From assembly GCF_021261325.1 (NCBI RefSeq), contig NZ_JAJSBI010000014.1, positions 1 to 64,000 on the forward strand: a stretch of 64,000 nucleotides of DNA, in the 5' to 3' direction. Below are positions 36,561-45,180 of this stretch, one piece after another; position 1 is the first letter of the stretch, and every line of letters starts with the position of its first letter. The stretch is from Streptomyces guryensis (GTDB taxonomy: Bacteria; Actinomycetota; Actinomycetes; Streptomycetales; Streptomycetaceae). Both the position numbers and the translations under genes were made by a program. The notes beneath the pieces are model-generated. The model ran no database searches. It was not told where the DNA came from and saw nothing but the letters and a program-made list of their open reading frames with translations.

Positions 36561-37664
36561 ATGGGCGGGCACCCGGTCTCACGCAGGTACCTCGCCGATG
36601 TGGCTCTCGCGGTCGTCGTCGGTGCCCTCGTCATGACCACGGCCGCCTTCGACTCGGGCACCACCGCCGTCGACTACGCGCTGATCGCGGTGAGTTCGGC
36701 CGCCCTGGCGTTCCACCGTGCCGCCCCGCGGGCGGTGCCGGCCGTGGCGGCGGTGAGCGGCGGCGCGTACGCCCTGCACGCCCACCCGGGACCGGTCTCC
36801 GCGCTGCCGGTGTTCGCGGCTGCCCTCACGGCGGTCCGCCTCGGGCACCGCGGGTACGCGGCCGCCACGAGCGGTGTGTTCCTGGCGGCTTACTTCGCGA
36901 CCGGGCCGACGACCCAGCAGGTCGTCGAGAGAACCGCGCTGCTCGCGGGCTGGTTCCTGTCCGCGGTGGTCGCGGGCATGGCGGACCGCAACTGGCAGGC
37001 GTATCTGCGCCAGACCGAACAGCGCGCCCTGGAGGCCGAGCGCACCAGGGAGGAGGCCGCCCTGCGCCGTGCGGGCGAGGAACGCCTGCGGATAGCCCGC
37101 GAGTTGCACGACTCCCTCACCCACAGCATCTCGATCGTCAAGCTCCAGGCGGGCGTCGCGGTGCACCTCGCCCGCAAGCGCGGTGAGGAGATACCGCCCG
37201 CGCTGCTCGCCATCCAGGACGCGAGCGGCGAGGCCATGCGCGAACTGCGGGCCACCCTGGAGGTACTGCGCGGCGACGAGCCGACCGGCACGCCCGCGCT
37301 GCTGGTGGAGCGGGCCTGCGCGGCGGGGCTCGCGGTGGAGCTGACGGTGACCGGTGAGGAACGGCCCCTGGCGGCGACGGTCGACCGCGCGGTGTACCGC
37401 ATCGTCCAGGAGGCCCTGACCAACGCGGCCCGGCACGCGGGAGCGGCCAAGGTCGACGTCCAACTCGCCTACGGAGCCGACGCCTTGACGATACGGGTCG
37501 AGGACGACGGCACCGCCGACCCGGACCGCCCGCCCGTACCCGGTGTGGGCCTGACGGGCATGCGCGAGAGGGTGACCGCGCTCGGCGGGACCCTGCACAC
37601 CGGCCCGCGCGCGGCGGGCGGCTTCGAGGTGCGGGCCTTGCTGCCGCTCGGGGAGACGGGATGA
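36561..37664 (+). CDS. NarL-type sensor histidine kinase
   Basis: A 367-residue kinase. Residues ~10-140 form about four to five membrane helices with almost no extracytoplasmic domain, so it senses at or within the membrane. A HisKA_3 dimerisation domain follows, with the phospho-acceptor His in RIARELHDSLTHSISIVKLQ (about residue 183). The HATPase domain has VQEALTNAARHAG (N box), VEDDG (G1) and GVGLTGMRERV (G2). The ATG opens MGGHPVSRRY. It overlaps the response regulator by 4 bases (ATGA), forming a standard pair. The stimulus is unknown. Confidence 0.92.
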   Translation: MGGHPVSRRYLADVALAVVVGALVMTTAAFDSGTTAVDYALIAVSSAALAFHRAAPRAVPAVAAVSGGAYALHAHPGPVSALPVFAAALTAVRLGHRGYAAATSGVFLAAYFATGPTTQQVVERTALLAGWFLSAVVAGMADRNWQAYLRQTEQRALEAERTREEAALRRAGEERLRIARELHDSLTHSISIVKLQAGVAVHLARKRGEEIPPALLAIQDASGEAMRELRATLEVLRGDEPTGTPALLVERACAAGLAVELTVTGEERPLAATVDRAVYRIVQEALTNAARHAGAAKVDVQLAYGADALTIRVEDDGTADPDRPPVPGVGLTGMRERVTALGGTLHTGPRAAGGFEVRALLPLGETG

Positions 37665-38338
37665 TCCGGGTCGCCCTCGTCGACGACCAGGCCCTCATGC
37701 GCGCCGGATTCCGGGCGCTGCTGGAGGCCGAAGACGGACTTGAGGTGGTCGGCGAGGCGGCGGACGGCGAACAGGGCCTGGCGCTCGTGCGCGCGCAGCA
37801 GCCGGACATCGCACTGATCGACGTACAGATGCCGGTGATGACGGGCATCGAGGCGACCCGCCGGATCGCCACCGACCCCGCCCTGTCCGCCGTGCGCGTC
37901 GTGATCCTCACCAACTACGGCCTCGACGCGTACGTCTTCGAGGCGCTGCGGGCGGGCGCCAGCGGCTTCCTCCTCAAGGACACCGAACCCGCCGATCTGC
38001 TCCAGGCCATCGAGGTCGTGGCCCATGGCGAGGCCCTGCTCTCACCGTCGGTCACCCGCACCCTGATCGGCGAGTTCGTCTCCCGCCCCCCGGACCGGTC
38101 GACGGCCCCCGGCCTGGACTGCCTCACCCGCCGCGAACGCGAGGTGACGGCCCTGGCGGCGCGGGGTCTGTCGAACGAGGAGATCGCCGCACACATGGTC
38201 ATCAGCCCGCTCACGGCGAAGACCCACATCAGCCGGGCGATGACGAAGCTGGGGGCACGGGACCGGGCGCAGTTGGTGGTGTTCGCGTACGAGTCGGGGC
38301 TGGTGGTGGCGCGGGGAGGGGATCACCGGTTCGAGTGA
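37661..38338 (+). CDS. NarL/LuxR-type response regulator
   Basis: A 225-residue two-domain regulator. The receiver domain has DDQALMRAGFRALL (acidic pair), phospho-acceptor Asp in IALIDVQMPVMTG (about residue 54), LTNYGLDAYVF and the Lys in FLLKDTEP. The C-terminal LuxR helix-turn-helix is LTRREREVTALAARGLSNEE with SPLTAKTHISRAMTKL. It is coupled to the upstream kinase by an ATGA overlap. Targets are unknown, but the divergent AhpD-like gene is a candidate. Confidence 0.94.
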   Translation: MIRVALVDDQALMRAGFRALLEAEDGLEVVGEAADGEQGLALVRAQQPDIALIDVQMPVMTGIEATRRIATDPALSAVRVVILTNYGLDAYVFEALRAGASGFLLKDTEPADLLQAIEVVAHGEALLSPSVTRTLIGEFVSRPPDRSTAPGLDCLTRREREVTALAARGLSNEEIAAHMVISPLTAKTHISRAMTKLGARDRAQLVVFAYESGLVVARGGDHRFE

Positions 38339-38429
38339 TCGCCGTGCGCGATAGCCCTGGGGGTGTGACGGATTGCGGTAGACCGGGGAAGGTGGTCATG
38401 CTGCAGGCACGATGTCCGATGGAGAACCG

Positions 38430-38984
38430 ATGAGCACTCAACCGCACACATATGCCGTGGGTGACCCCGAAACAGCACTCAAGTATGCGATCCAGCACAT
38501 CAAGGGTGACCGGGTGCAGATCGTCGAGGGGGTCATTGAACAGGTGGTGCGGTCCTGGGATCACGAGAGTATCGGGGACCGAATCCGTCGGCAGCTTGTT
38601 CCGGCGTTGGACAGGCTGGGCTGCATCGCCGGCTCCGGCGATCTGGACCTGCCGGGGACGAGCAACTGGTACGTGCCGGATCTGGCCGTTGTGCCGAAAG
38701 AACTCACCAAGGGTGCCGGTGCACTGGTACCTGACCAAACGCTACTGATCGTCGAGGTCACCTCGGAAGGCAACGGAGACACGGACCGCGTCGTCAAGCG
38801 GAAGCGCTACGCCGAATACGGAGCTCCGCTCTACCTGGTCGCCGACCGTCAGCAGCGGTCCTTCACCCTCTACGCCGAACCAGGCGGGCTCGGCTACACC
38901 AAGGCGGCAGGACCGCTCCCGTTCGGAACCCCGGTACCGTTGCCGGATCCCTTCGGCCTGGAACTGGATACCTCGGAGTTCTGA
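38430..38984 (+). CDS. Uma2-family (restriction-endonuclease-fold) protein
   Basis: A 184-residue PD-(D/E)xK-fold protein of the Uma2/DUF820 family. The core is visible: VQIVEGVIEQV, YVPDLAVVPK (catalytic-type Asp), TLLIVEVTSEGNGDTDR (E...E) and KRKRYAEYGAPLYLVAD (Lys). These proteins are abundant in Streptomyces and cyanobacteria; most are not shown to be nucleases. GGAG six bases before the ATG at 38430 sets the start. The gene is isolated between a response regulator and a convergent phospholipase-D-like gene. Confidence 0.85.
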   Translation: MSTQPHTYAVGDPETALKYAIQHIKGDRVQIVEGVIEQVVRSWDHESIGDRIRRQLVPALDRLGCIAGSGDLDLPGTSNWYVPDLAVVPKELTKGAGALVPDQTLLIVEVTSEGNGDTDRVVKRKRYAEYGAPLYLVADRQQRSFTLYAEPGGLGYTKAAGPLPFGTPVPLPDPFGLELDTSEF

Positions 38985-39002
38985 CAGTCGGCAGCGCCGT
39001 GA

Positions 39003-39995
39003 CTACGCCGCCGCGCCGCCTGCGTAGTCGCTGTTGAACGTCGTTTCGACGGTCGTGGCCACGGACTGGGCCACCCCGGTGCCGGTGAGGATGATGCCCA
39101 ACTCCCGGTTGTTGGAGAGGGAGTTGCTGCTGATGTTCATGGAGCCCGCCTCCACCTCCTGGGTGGACAGTCCGTAGTCGGCGACCATGGCCTTGGCGTG
39201 GATGTAGAAGCCGTTGGGGTCGGAGTAGCCGACGACCTTGCCGCCGGCCGCCTCGATCTCGGACACCTCGCTGGAGTAGCTGGACGGGCTCTCCAGTACG
39301 ACCCGCACGGTGACGCCCGCCCTCGCTCTCGCCGCGATGGCGTCGACCACCGTGCTGTCGCTGAACTCCAGTTCCTCGACGTCGAGCGTCTTCGTGGCGG
39401 AGTTGACCACGGACAACAGGCGGTTGCGGGAGTCGGTGGGCGACCAGAGCAGGTGGTCGCCGTCGGTCGGGGTGATCGAGGTGCCGGCGTAGTCGGCGTT
39501 GAAGACCTTCTCGATCGCTGCGACGTCACGCGTGTCGTCGGTGAAGACGCCGTAGTCGCGGCCGGTCGCGTAGTACTGCGAGGTGAGATTGCCCGTGAGG
39601 ATCAGCGACTTGGTGGCGTCCACCGTGATCGTCTTCTGGTGGGTGTAGACGAAGCTCGACGACGACCACACCACCCCCACGCCCGCGTTCGTCAGGGCGG
39701 TGTACGCCGAGTTGTCGGCGGTCTTGTGCTGGCGGTCGAGGATCACCCGCACGGTGACGCCCTTGTTCTCCAGCGCTATGAGGTCGTTGACGGCCGTCGT
39801 GTCCTCCAGCTCGTACATGGTCATGTCGAGGGAGGTGGTGGCCGAGTCGATGAAGTCATAGATGTTCGGCTGGCTGCCGCTCTGCGAGAAGGCGAACGCG
39901 GAGTAGCTCGCGGCGTTCGCGGGGACGGCGGTGGCGACGACGGCGGTGCCGGCCGCCAGGGCGACACCTGCGCGCCCGATGACCTTCCACAGCAT
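39003..39995 (-). CDS. Secreted phospholipase-D-like protein
   Basis: A 330-residue exported PLD-superfamily protein. The signal peptide (residues ~1-29) ends ANA/AS. Two HKD-type motifs are present: HQKTITVDATKSLILTGN and HAKAMVADYG, each with His and Lys; the Asp positions match HxK(x)4D. The text between is typical of the phospholipase D/nuclease fold (YELEDTTAVNDLIALENKG). It could cleave phospholipids or nucleic acid outside the cell. AGGAG seven bases before the ATG at 39995 supports the start. It converges on the Uma2 gene with an 18-base gap. Confidence 0.88.
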   Translation of the reverse strand: MLWKVIGRAGVALAAGTAVVATAVPANAASYSAFAFSQSGSQPNIYDFIDSATTSLDMTMYELEDTTAVNDLIALENKGVTVRVILDRQHKTADNSAYTALTNAGVGVVWSSSSFVYTHQKTITVDATKSLILTGNLTSQYYATGRDYGVFTDDTRDVAAIEKVFNADYAGTSITPTDGDHLLWSPTDSRNRLLSVVNSATKTLDVEELEFSDSTVVDAIAARARAGVTVRVVLESPSSYSSEVSEIEAAGGKVVGYSDPNGFYIHAKAMVADYGLSTQEVEAGSMNISSNSLSNNRELGIILTGTGVAQSVATTVETTFNSDYAGGAAA

Positions 39996-40267
39996 GCGTG
40001 ACTCCTGGTCGTTGATGTCCACGTGGGGGGTGGGTGAACGTGGGCATGACACCACGCGCGTAGAACGCCCAGGAAGATAAGGTCGGTGAACACGGGATTA
40101 CCGGACCGGAGCGCGGGCCGACAAAGGGGACTTCATGCAGGTGGGAGGAGGTTCATGCGGTCCCCGCGAGTTCGCAAAATCTTCGTAGGGTGCCCGCAGC
40201 GGAATGCGGCGCCCGGCGTCCCTGCCGGGAGACCCCGCAGAACGCCAGGCGACCCGCATCCGGCAAC

Positions 40268-40405
40268 TCAGCCCTTGACGGCCGAACTCCCCACGCCCTG
40301 GACGAACCAGCGCTGGAAGAACGCGAAGACGATCAGGACGGACAGGACGAGGAGGACGCCGAAGGTGAGGGCCTGGCCCCAGCCGACGGGCATCTGGCCC
40401 CGGAA
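40268..40405 (-). pseudogene. C-terminal remnant of a sugar ABC transporter permease
   Basis: The last 45 residues read FRGQMPVGWGQALTFGV, then hydrophobic sequence and FFQRWFVQGVGSSAVKG before the stop. This is the classic end of MalG-type permeases of the carbohydrate ABC family. The rest of the permease and its partner genes are absent. In the same frame, immediately upstream, sequence of a different transporter (iron permease) begins, so a deletion has joined two unrelated genes. Confidence 0.7.
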
Positions 40406-40429
40406 GACGCTCATCTCCAGCGGCAGCGG

Positions 40430-40995
40430 GCGCACCGACGGGTCGACGACGGCTACCGGGACCACCCAGGCGGGACGGCGCCGGGCGGGCGGGGCGTCCT
40501 GGGCCTTCGGAGCGGAGGCCGCCTTGTCGGGGACGGGCTGCTTCGGCGCCGTGGCCCGCACACCGCGCACGAACAGCGTCATCACCACGGCGAGGTAGCC
40601 GCCGTAGCCGATGACCTGCAGCCAGGTCATGGCAGGCGTCAGATCGAACACGCCCTGGAGCAGGGTGCCGTACCAGGAGCCGGCGTCGATGCTGCTGCTC
40701 AGGTCGAACGCGTACGCCGCGCTCCCGGGCAGCACGCCACCCTCCCGCAGGTCGCGCAGGCCGTAGCCGAGGTGACGAACGCGACCGCGATCAGACTGAG
40801 GGTGCCGCCGAAGGCTTCCTGGGCGGTCGCGGACAGGGACGCGGCGGTGAAGGTGAGGATCGCGCCGAAGCTCATGGCGAGCGTGACTGCCGCGAGTACG
40901 CCCGTCCACACCTGCGGCAGCCGGGACCGGGCGTCGGCCCGCACGAGGGTCGCGACCAGGACGGAGACGACGAGTCCGTTCCGAGGCCGAAATCG
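40430..40995 (-). pseudogene. Frameshifted FTR1/EfeU iron permease remnant
   Basis: One frame gives NGLVVSVLVATLVRADARSR and GVLAAVTLAMSFGAILTFTA with AQEAFGGTLSLIAVAFVT, the N-terminal half of FTR1/EfeU high-affinity iron permeases. Another frame then gives LPGSAAYAFDLSSSIDAG and SWYGTLLQGVFDLTPAMTWL with YGGYLAVVMTLFVRG, the C-terminal helices. The first helix with its REGLE motif and the middle of the protein are missing. It continues in frame into the sugar-permease end. This is a dead relic of iron uptake, lying between a secreted phospholipase and the DUF6114/DUF6230 cluster. Confidence 0.75.
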
Positions 40996-41019
40996 CCTGC
41001 GCTCCCGGCCGGGGCGGAG

Positions 41020-43062
41020 TCAGCGGGAAGCCGTCTGGTGGATACCGGGGACGTCCAGTTCGTCGGCACTGAGGAACTGGTTGTACGCGGTGACGTTCGT
41101 GAAGAAGATCGGGATGGGAAGGGTCAGCCCCGGTGGCAGCGGGGGCGGCATGCTCGGGGTGAACGTGACGGGGAGCAGGCCGAGGAGGTTCCCGCTGAGG
41201 ACCTTGGTCAGGAGGACCACGGGACGACCGGTGGCAACCGTCGTACCGGAGGTGGCGTCCGTCTCCAACGTGCCCTGGCAGGGATACCAGGGGCCCGGGG
41301 CGGACGGGTCCACGCGGCCGATCCCGGGAATGCCCATGTCGAGCAGGGGCAGCCGGAGACCGGGCAGGCCGTGGAAGGGCGGAGCGGGCGGCGGGGGCTG
41401 GTTGCGGCCGCACCCGGGGGCAAGGAGAGGCGCGGTCTGGCGCAGGTTCGCGATGTCGACCCGGTAGGCGGTGAAGACCAGGACCTCCTGGGGGCCGTAC
41501 GCCGTCGGCACCTCGGTGATGCCGTGATACGTCAGGCCGGTGAGCACCAGCAGCGGTGTGACGACCCGGAACGGCTGGGCGGCGGTGCGCACGCGGTACG
41601 CGGCGGCATCGACACCGAGCCTGAGAGAGATCAAGGGCTGCGGAAGGCACCAGGGCGACTGCTCGTCCCGCCCGGAGCCGGCGCCCAGATCGATGTGCAG
41701 GGGAAGCAGCGACAACGGCCCGTCCATCCGCCCGTCGCCGGGCAGCGGCGGGATGTCCAGGCGCAGGAGTGACGGCGGGTCGACCTTGTCGGCGGCGCCG
41801 GACCGGCTCGGCTGTTCGTCCGATGCGCCCGTTCCGGCGGTGTGGTCGGGCCTGGTGCGCTGCGGTGGGCCGGCGGGGCGAGTCGGCCGGGCCGTGGCAC
41901 GCTCGTGCCGGTCAGCCGAGCCCATGTCGTTGTCGCGGTCTTGTTTGTCGCGGTCTTGTTTGTCGTGTGCTTCGTCGGAACCGTGCAGGCCGAGCAGGTC
42001 CGGGACCGAGCCGAGAAGGCCCGCTCCCGAGGAATGCACGGGAGCGGGTGCGGGCTTGACGGAGGCCGGCCCGCGTCCAGGCCTTTGCTGGTCGTGTGCT
42101 TCGGTACGCGGCTTCGGCACAAGAGGGCCGAGGGGCGCGTGCGGGCCGTCCACTGCCGTGCCTGAGCCCGGGACGCGGCCGTCGGTGCCGCGCGCGGGAG
42201 GCGCCGCCCCGGCCAGCAGTCCGCCGAGCAGAGAGCAGACGGTCAGCTGTGGAGGAGTCTTGTCGTCGACGGCTGTCCCGAGCACGCTGGGTGGATCGGC
42301 GCGGCTCGGCACCACCCGGGGAAGGTGCGCCGGGGCCGGTTGCAGCCCGCCCGTGAGCAGAGCTCCGATCGGAAGCACACCGAGCGCCCGCATACGGCTG
42401 GTGCGCCAGGTCAAACCGTTCGGGCGGGGGGTGCCGCCGCCTTGTCCGCCGCCGACCGTATGGCCTCCGCCGCCTCCCCAGCCGTCCGGCTCACCGGAAC
42501 CGCCCGGGTCACCGGAGCCACCGGCGCCACCAGGCCCGTCCGGACCACCAGGCCCGTCCGGACCACCAGGGCCGTCCGGATCGTCCGATCCTCCGGAGCG
42601 GCCCGAGCCGTTCCCGCGACGCCAGTCCGGCCAGATCGGTGGCCGGGCCGGAGGCCGCTCGTATGGCACCCAGCTCACCGCCATCGCGCCGCCGGTGACA
42701 CCCAGCAGAAAACCGATCAGGAAGCCGCCGAAATTGGAGAGCACGAGGGAGGCGACGGCGAGCACCAGCGTCGCGATGCCCGCGAACACCCGGTGCGCGG
42801 GCGACAGCCACAGGCTGAGCGCGAGGACCACCAGGAAGATCCCCATGAGCGACCCCGCCACGCCGGCGATGCCTTCGTGCATCATGATCGGCAACGGCGC
42901 GAACGGGATGGAGAGGATCTCGACCCCGGCCAGCAGCGTCCACACCCCGGCCCAGAACGGGCGGCTGCGCCGCCAGTCGCGGAAGGCGTTCCACCATCCC
43001 CGGCGCCGCCCGTCGGCCTCTCCCTTCCTCCCGCCTCCGAGACGCAGCCACGCACTACTCAC
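41020..43062 (-). CDS. DUF6114 membrane protein with long Pro/Gly-rich extension
   Basis: A 680-residue protein. The N-terminal ~130 residues are a DUF6114 domain with four hydrophobic segments (FWAGVWTLLAGVEILSIPFA, IAGVAGSLMGIFLVVLALSL). A charged Pro/Gly/Asp linker with GGPDGPGGPDG repeats follows, then a long disordered region, and a C-terminal ~280-residue part rich in beta-type sequence (PPLPGDGRMDGPLSLLPLHI, YGPQEVLVFTAYRVDI, IPIFFTNVTAYNQFLSADEL). The C-terminal part probably faces the cell surface. The GTG start follows GGGGGA and overlaps the stop of the upstream DUF6230 gene by 8 bases, so synthesis is coupled. Function unknown. Confidence 0.78.
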   Translation of the reverse strand: MSSAWLRLGGGRKGEADGRRRGWWNAFRDWRRSRPFWAGVWTLLAGVEILSIPFAPLPIMMHEGIAGVAGSLMGIFLVVLALSLWLSPAHRVFAGIATLVLAVASLVLSNFGGFLIGFLLGVTGGAMAVSWVPYERPPARPPIWPDWRRGNGSGRSGGSDDPDGPGGPDGPGGPDGPGGAGGSGDPGGSGEPDGWGGGGGHTVGGGQGGGTPRPNGLTWRTSRMRALGVLPIGALLTGGLQPAPAHLPRVVPSRADPPSVLGTAVDDKTPPQLTVCSLLGGLLAGAAPPARGTDGRVPGSGTAVDGPHAPLGPLVPKPRTEAHDQQRPGRGPASVKPAPAPVHSSGAGLLGSVPDLLGLHGSDEAHDKQDRDKQDRDNDMGSADRHERATARPTRPAGPPQRTRPDHTAGTGASDEQPSRSGAADKVDPPSLLRLDIPPLPGDGRMDGPLSLLPLHIDLGAGSGRDEQSPWCLPQPLISLRLGVDAAAYRVRTAAQPFRVVTPLLVLTGLTYHGITEVPTAYGPQEVLVFTAYRVDIANLRQTAPLLAPGCGRNQPPPPAPPFHGLPGLRLPLLDMGIPGIGRVDPSAPGPWYPCQGTLETDATSGTTVATGRPVVLLTKVLSGNLLGLLPVTFTPSMPPPLPPGLTLPIPIFFTNVTAYNQFLSADELDVPGIHQTASR

Positions 43063-43987
43063 GTCGATCCCCCGAAGTGTGGTGGTGTGCGTGGTCCGGA
43101 TCGGAACCGTGGTGGTGTGCGTGGTTCGGATCGGAACCGTGGTGGTGTGCGTGGTTCGGATCGGAACCGTGGTGGGGGGCGTGGTCCGGATCAGATCCGT
43201 GGTGGTGTGCGTGGTTCGGATCGGAACCGTGGTGGGGGGCGTGGTCCGGATCAGATCCGTGGTGGTCTGACTGATCTGCGTCAGACCCGTGGTGGTCTGA
43301 CGGATCAGCACCACCATCACCATCAGCATCGAAGCAGGGGTTCGAGCCGACCTGCACGCTCAGGTGGAGCCCAGGCAGCCGGAACGTCGCCGCGCTCACC
43401 GAACGCGTCTGCTGCCGCAGGTCGTCGATGCGTACGGTGTCGGCCTGCTCGCCGAAGCCGCCCGGCTCGCCGTGTACGCCCGGCACACCCTGCACGGTCG
43501 CGGCGTCCTGACCGATGTTGATGTTGTGGAAGACCGCGTCGCCCCGCAGGTCGTGGCTGTCCGCGACGAGCCGGTCCGCGTGCGCGGGAGTCCCCCCACT
43601 GCCCGAGGTCAGCCGCAGGGTGACGGGCCCGAGGACGGGCACGTCCTGTACGACGGACTGGCACAGGTCGTACAGGTCCGCGGACCGGATGCCGGAAAGA
43701 GCCTCCGGGTACGAGGCATGAGCTCCGCGGTCCAGCACACCGAACTGAACGAACCCCTGCCCGTCGAGCGTGCTGGCCGAGATCTGGAAGCTCTCGCCGG
43801 ACACCGTGAACGAGTTGGGTGACACTCCGAAGGACGCGGCCAGGGCGCCTCGCGCCATCGCCGTGCAGAGCGAGGCGGACACGAGCAGGGTGGGCACCAT
43901 GGCCACGGCCAGGCGCCTCCATCGGGTGTGGCCCGTGAGACGTGTGCTCACGGCGGTCTGGGTGGCACTGTCGACGTCGCTCGTCAT
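43055..43987 (-). CDS. DUF6230 exported protein with His-rich decapeptide repeat tail
   Basis: A 310-residue protein. After a basic start, one signal or anchor helix (about residues 29-50, LAVAMVPTLLVSASLC) leads to a DUF6230 domain (about 55-225) with SFTVSGESFQISASTLDG, SADLYDLCQSVV and RGDAVFHNINIGQDAATV. The last ~80 residues are about seven copies of HHGSDPxHAx (x = D or N), containing 26 His residues and regular Asp. A paralogue at 44303 lacks this tail entirely. Such a tail should bind divalent metal ions. The stop overlaps the DUF6114 start. GGGGAGAGGG precedes the ATG. Confidence 0.8.
   Translation of the reverse strand: MTSDVDSATQTAVSTRLTGHTRWRRLAVAMVPTLLVSASLCTAMARGALAASFGVSPNSFTVSGESFQISASTLDGQGFVQFGVLDRGAHASYPEALSGIRSADLYDLCQSVVQDVPVLGPVTLRLTSGSGGTPAHADRLVADSHDLRGDAVFHNINIGQDAATVQGVPGVHGEPGGFGEQADTVRIDDLRQQTRSVSAATFRLPGLHLSVQVGSNPCFDADGDGGADPSDHHGSDADQSDHHGSDPDHAPHHGSDPNHAHHHGSDPDHAPHHGSDPNHAHHHGSDPNHAHHHGSDPDHAHHHTSGDRRE
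43079..43290 (-). repeat. 30-bp tandem repeat coding the His-rich tail
   Basis: About seven 30-base units encode HHGSDPDHAP, HHGSDPNHAH and variants. Units alternate between two near-identical versions in the order P-H-P-H-H-H, suggesting duplication of a 60-base pair as well as single units. Similarity between units is very high at the DNA level, so the array is recent or kept uniform by recombination. Confidence 0.88.
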
Positions 43988-44302
43988 CCCTCTCCCCGTC
44001 AGACAATCCGGGCCGGCCCATCAGCGGGCCCAGAAGCCCCAAATTCCCGAGTCTCGGGCGGTACGCATCGCCAACTCCGGCGGGACCCGCGGGTGACTCC
44101 GAGAATCAGCGGGGGACCCCAATGGACGGACGCATTCACCCGCGTGGGCCAGGCGAAGGGAGGGGTGGGCTCGTGCAACGGATTCTTGTGAGGAACCTCA
44201 GGTATTACCACCACGTCGGCGGGCGGGGCCGGACGCAAACGCAGCATCACCGCCAGTGATGCCCGCTGTGCAGGCCCGGGACTTCCAGTCGCAGGCAGTC
44301 GA
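43988..44302 (-). other. 315-base gap between the two DUF6230 genes
   Basis: No convincing coding frame, strong hairpin or repeat is visible. It lies upstream of the His-tailed DUF6230 gene and probably holds its promoter, so the two DUF6230 genes may be transcribed separately. Confidence 0.35.
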
Positions 44303-44932
44303 CTAGCAGGGCTTGGATCCGGCCCTCACGGTGAGGCGGAGGCCCGTGAGCCGGAAGGTCGCCGCCTTCACCTCTCGGGTCGACTGCCGCAGGTGATCGA
44401 TGCGGACGGAGTCGGCAGACTGTCCGAAGAGTCCCGTCAGGGCGTCGGAACCGTTCTTGAAGGTCGAGGCATCCTGGCCGATGACGATGTTGTGGAAGAC
44501 CGCGTCGCCGCCGAGGTCGTCGGTGTGGACGACGAGATGGTCCGCGTGCGCGGGCTTGCCGCCCCCGCCGGCGCCGATCCGCAGTGTGGTCTCGCCGACG
44601 ACGGGGAGCTTGACGACCATCGACTGGCACAGGTTGTACAGGTCGGCAGAGTCGATCCCGGCGATGGCCTCCGGGTACGTCTGGGACTTCGACCGGTCCG
44701 TCGCGACGTACTGGGTGAACCCGGTGCCGTCCAGCCGGTCGGCGGTGATCTCGAGGTTCTGTCCGGAGATCGCCATTGACTGTGCCGTGACCGCGAGCGA
44801 GACAGGGAGGATGCCGCTGCCGATCCCCACCAGGAGCAGCGCGGACACCACCAGCGTCGGCACCATCACCCAAGCGAGCCGACTCCACCGGGTGTGCCCC
44901 GCGGGGCGGGCGCCGGGCTCAGGGAACGTCAT
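44303..44932 (-). CDS. DUF6230 exported protein (tail-less paralogue)
   Basis: A 209-residue homologue of the protein at 43055. It has the same topology: Arg-rich start (HTRWSRLAWVMVPTLVVSAL), one signal or anchor helix (about 19-44), then the DUF6230 domain with MAISGQNLEITADRLDGTGF, SADLYNLCQSMVVKLPVVGE, LGGDAVFHNIVIGQDASTF and the ending LTGLRLTVRAGSKPC. It stops exactly where the paralogue begins its His-rich tail, showing that the tail is an addition. Function unknown; association with DUF6114 suggests a surface complex. Confidence 0.82.
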   Translation of the reverse strand: MTFPEPGARPAGHTRWSRLAWVMVPTLVVSALLLVGIGSGILPVSLAVTAQSMAISGQNLEITADRLDGTGFTQYVATDRSKSQTYPEAIAGIDSADLYNLCQSMVVKLPVVGETTLRIGAGGGGKPAHADHLVVHTDDLGGDAVFHNIVIGQDASTFKNGSDALTGLFGQSADSVRIDHLRQSTREVKAATFRLTGLRLTVRAGSKPC

Positions 44933-45180
44933 CGCTGCCTCCCCGGCTCGAGCGGGGCCGAGCGCGGGTGGGACACCACCTGCGCCGCCGGCTGCGGCCG
45001 TCGGGCCACAGCCTCATTGCAACCCGGGGCTTGGTGGTCGGCAACCGGAAACGGTTCGCAGCGATCAGCCCGGGTTCCGGACGCCCGCGGATGCGCGGTG
45101 AGCCTCGCGTGCTCTTCCTCCCCGGGTTTCGTCTGGGATTGGATGGGGTCGGCCCATGCCCGCAGACAACGAGGTCAGAG

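Noticed and set aside
43077..43274. A plus-strand repeat peptide rich in Trp and Cys
   Set aside because: It is the reverse strand of the His-rich tail repeats; no ribosome site, and the minus-strand frame continues a recognised DUF6230 domain.
41540..43521. Plus-strand frames opposite the DUF6114 gene
   Set aside because: They follow the Pro/Gly-rich antisense composition and break the recognised DUF6114 membrane domain on the other strand.
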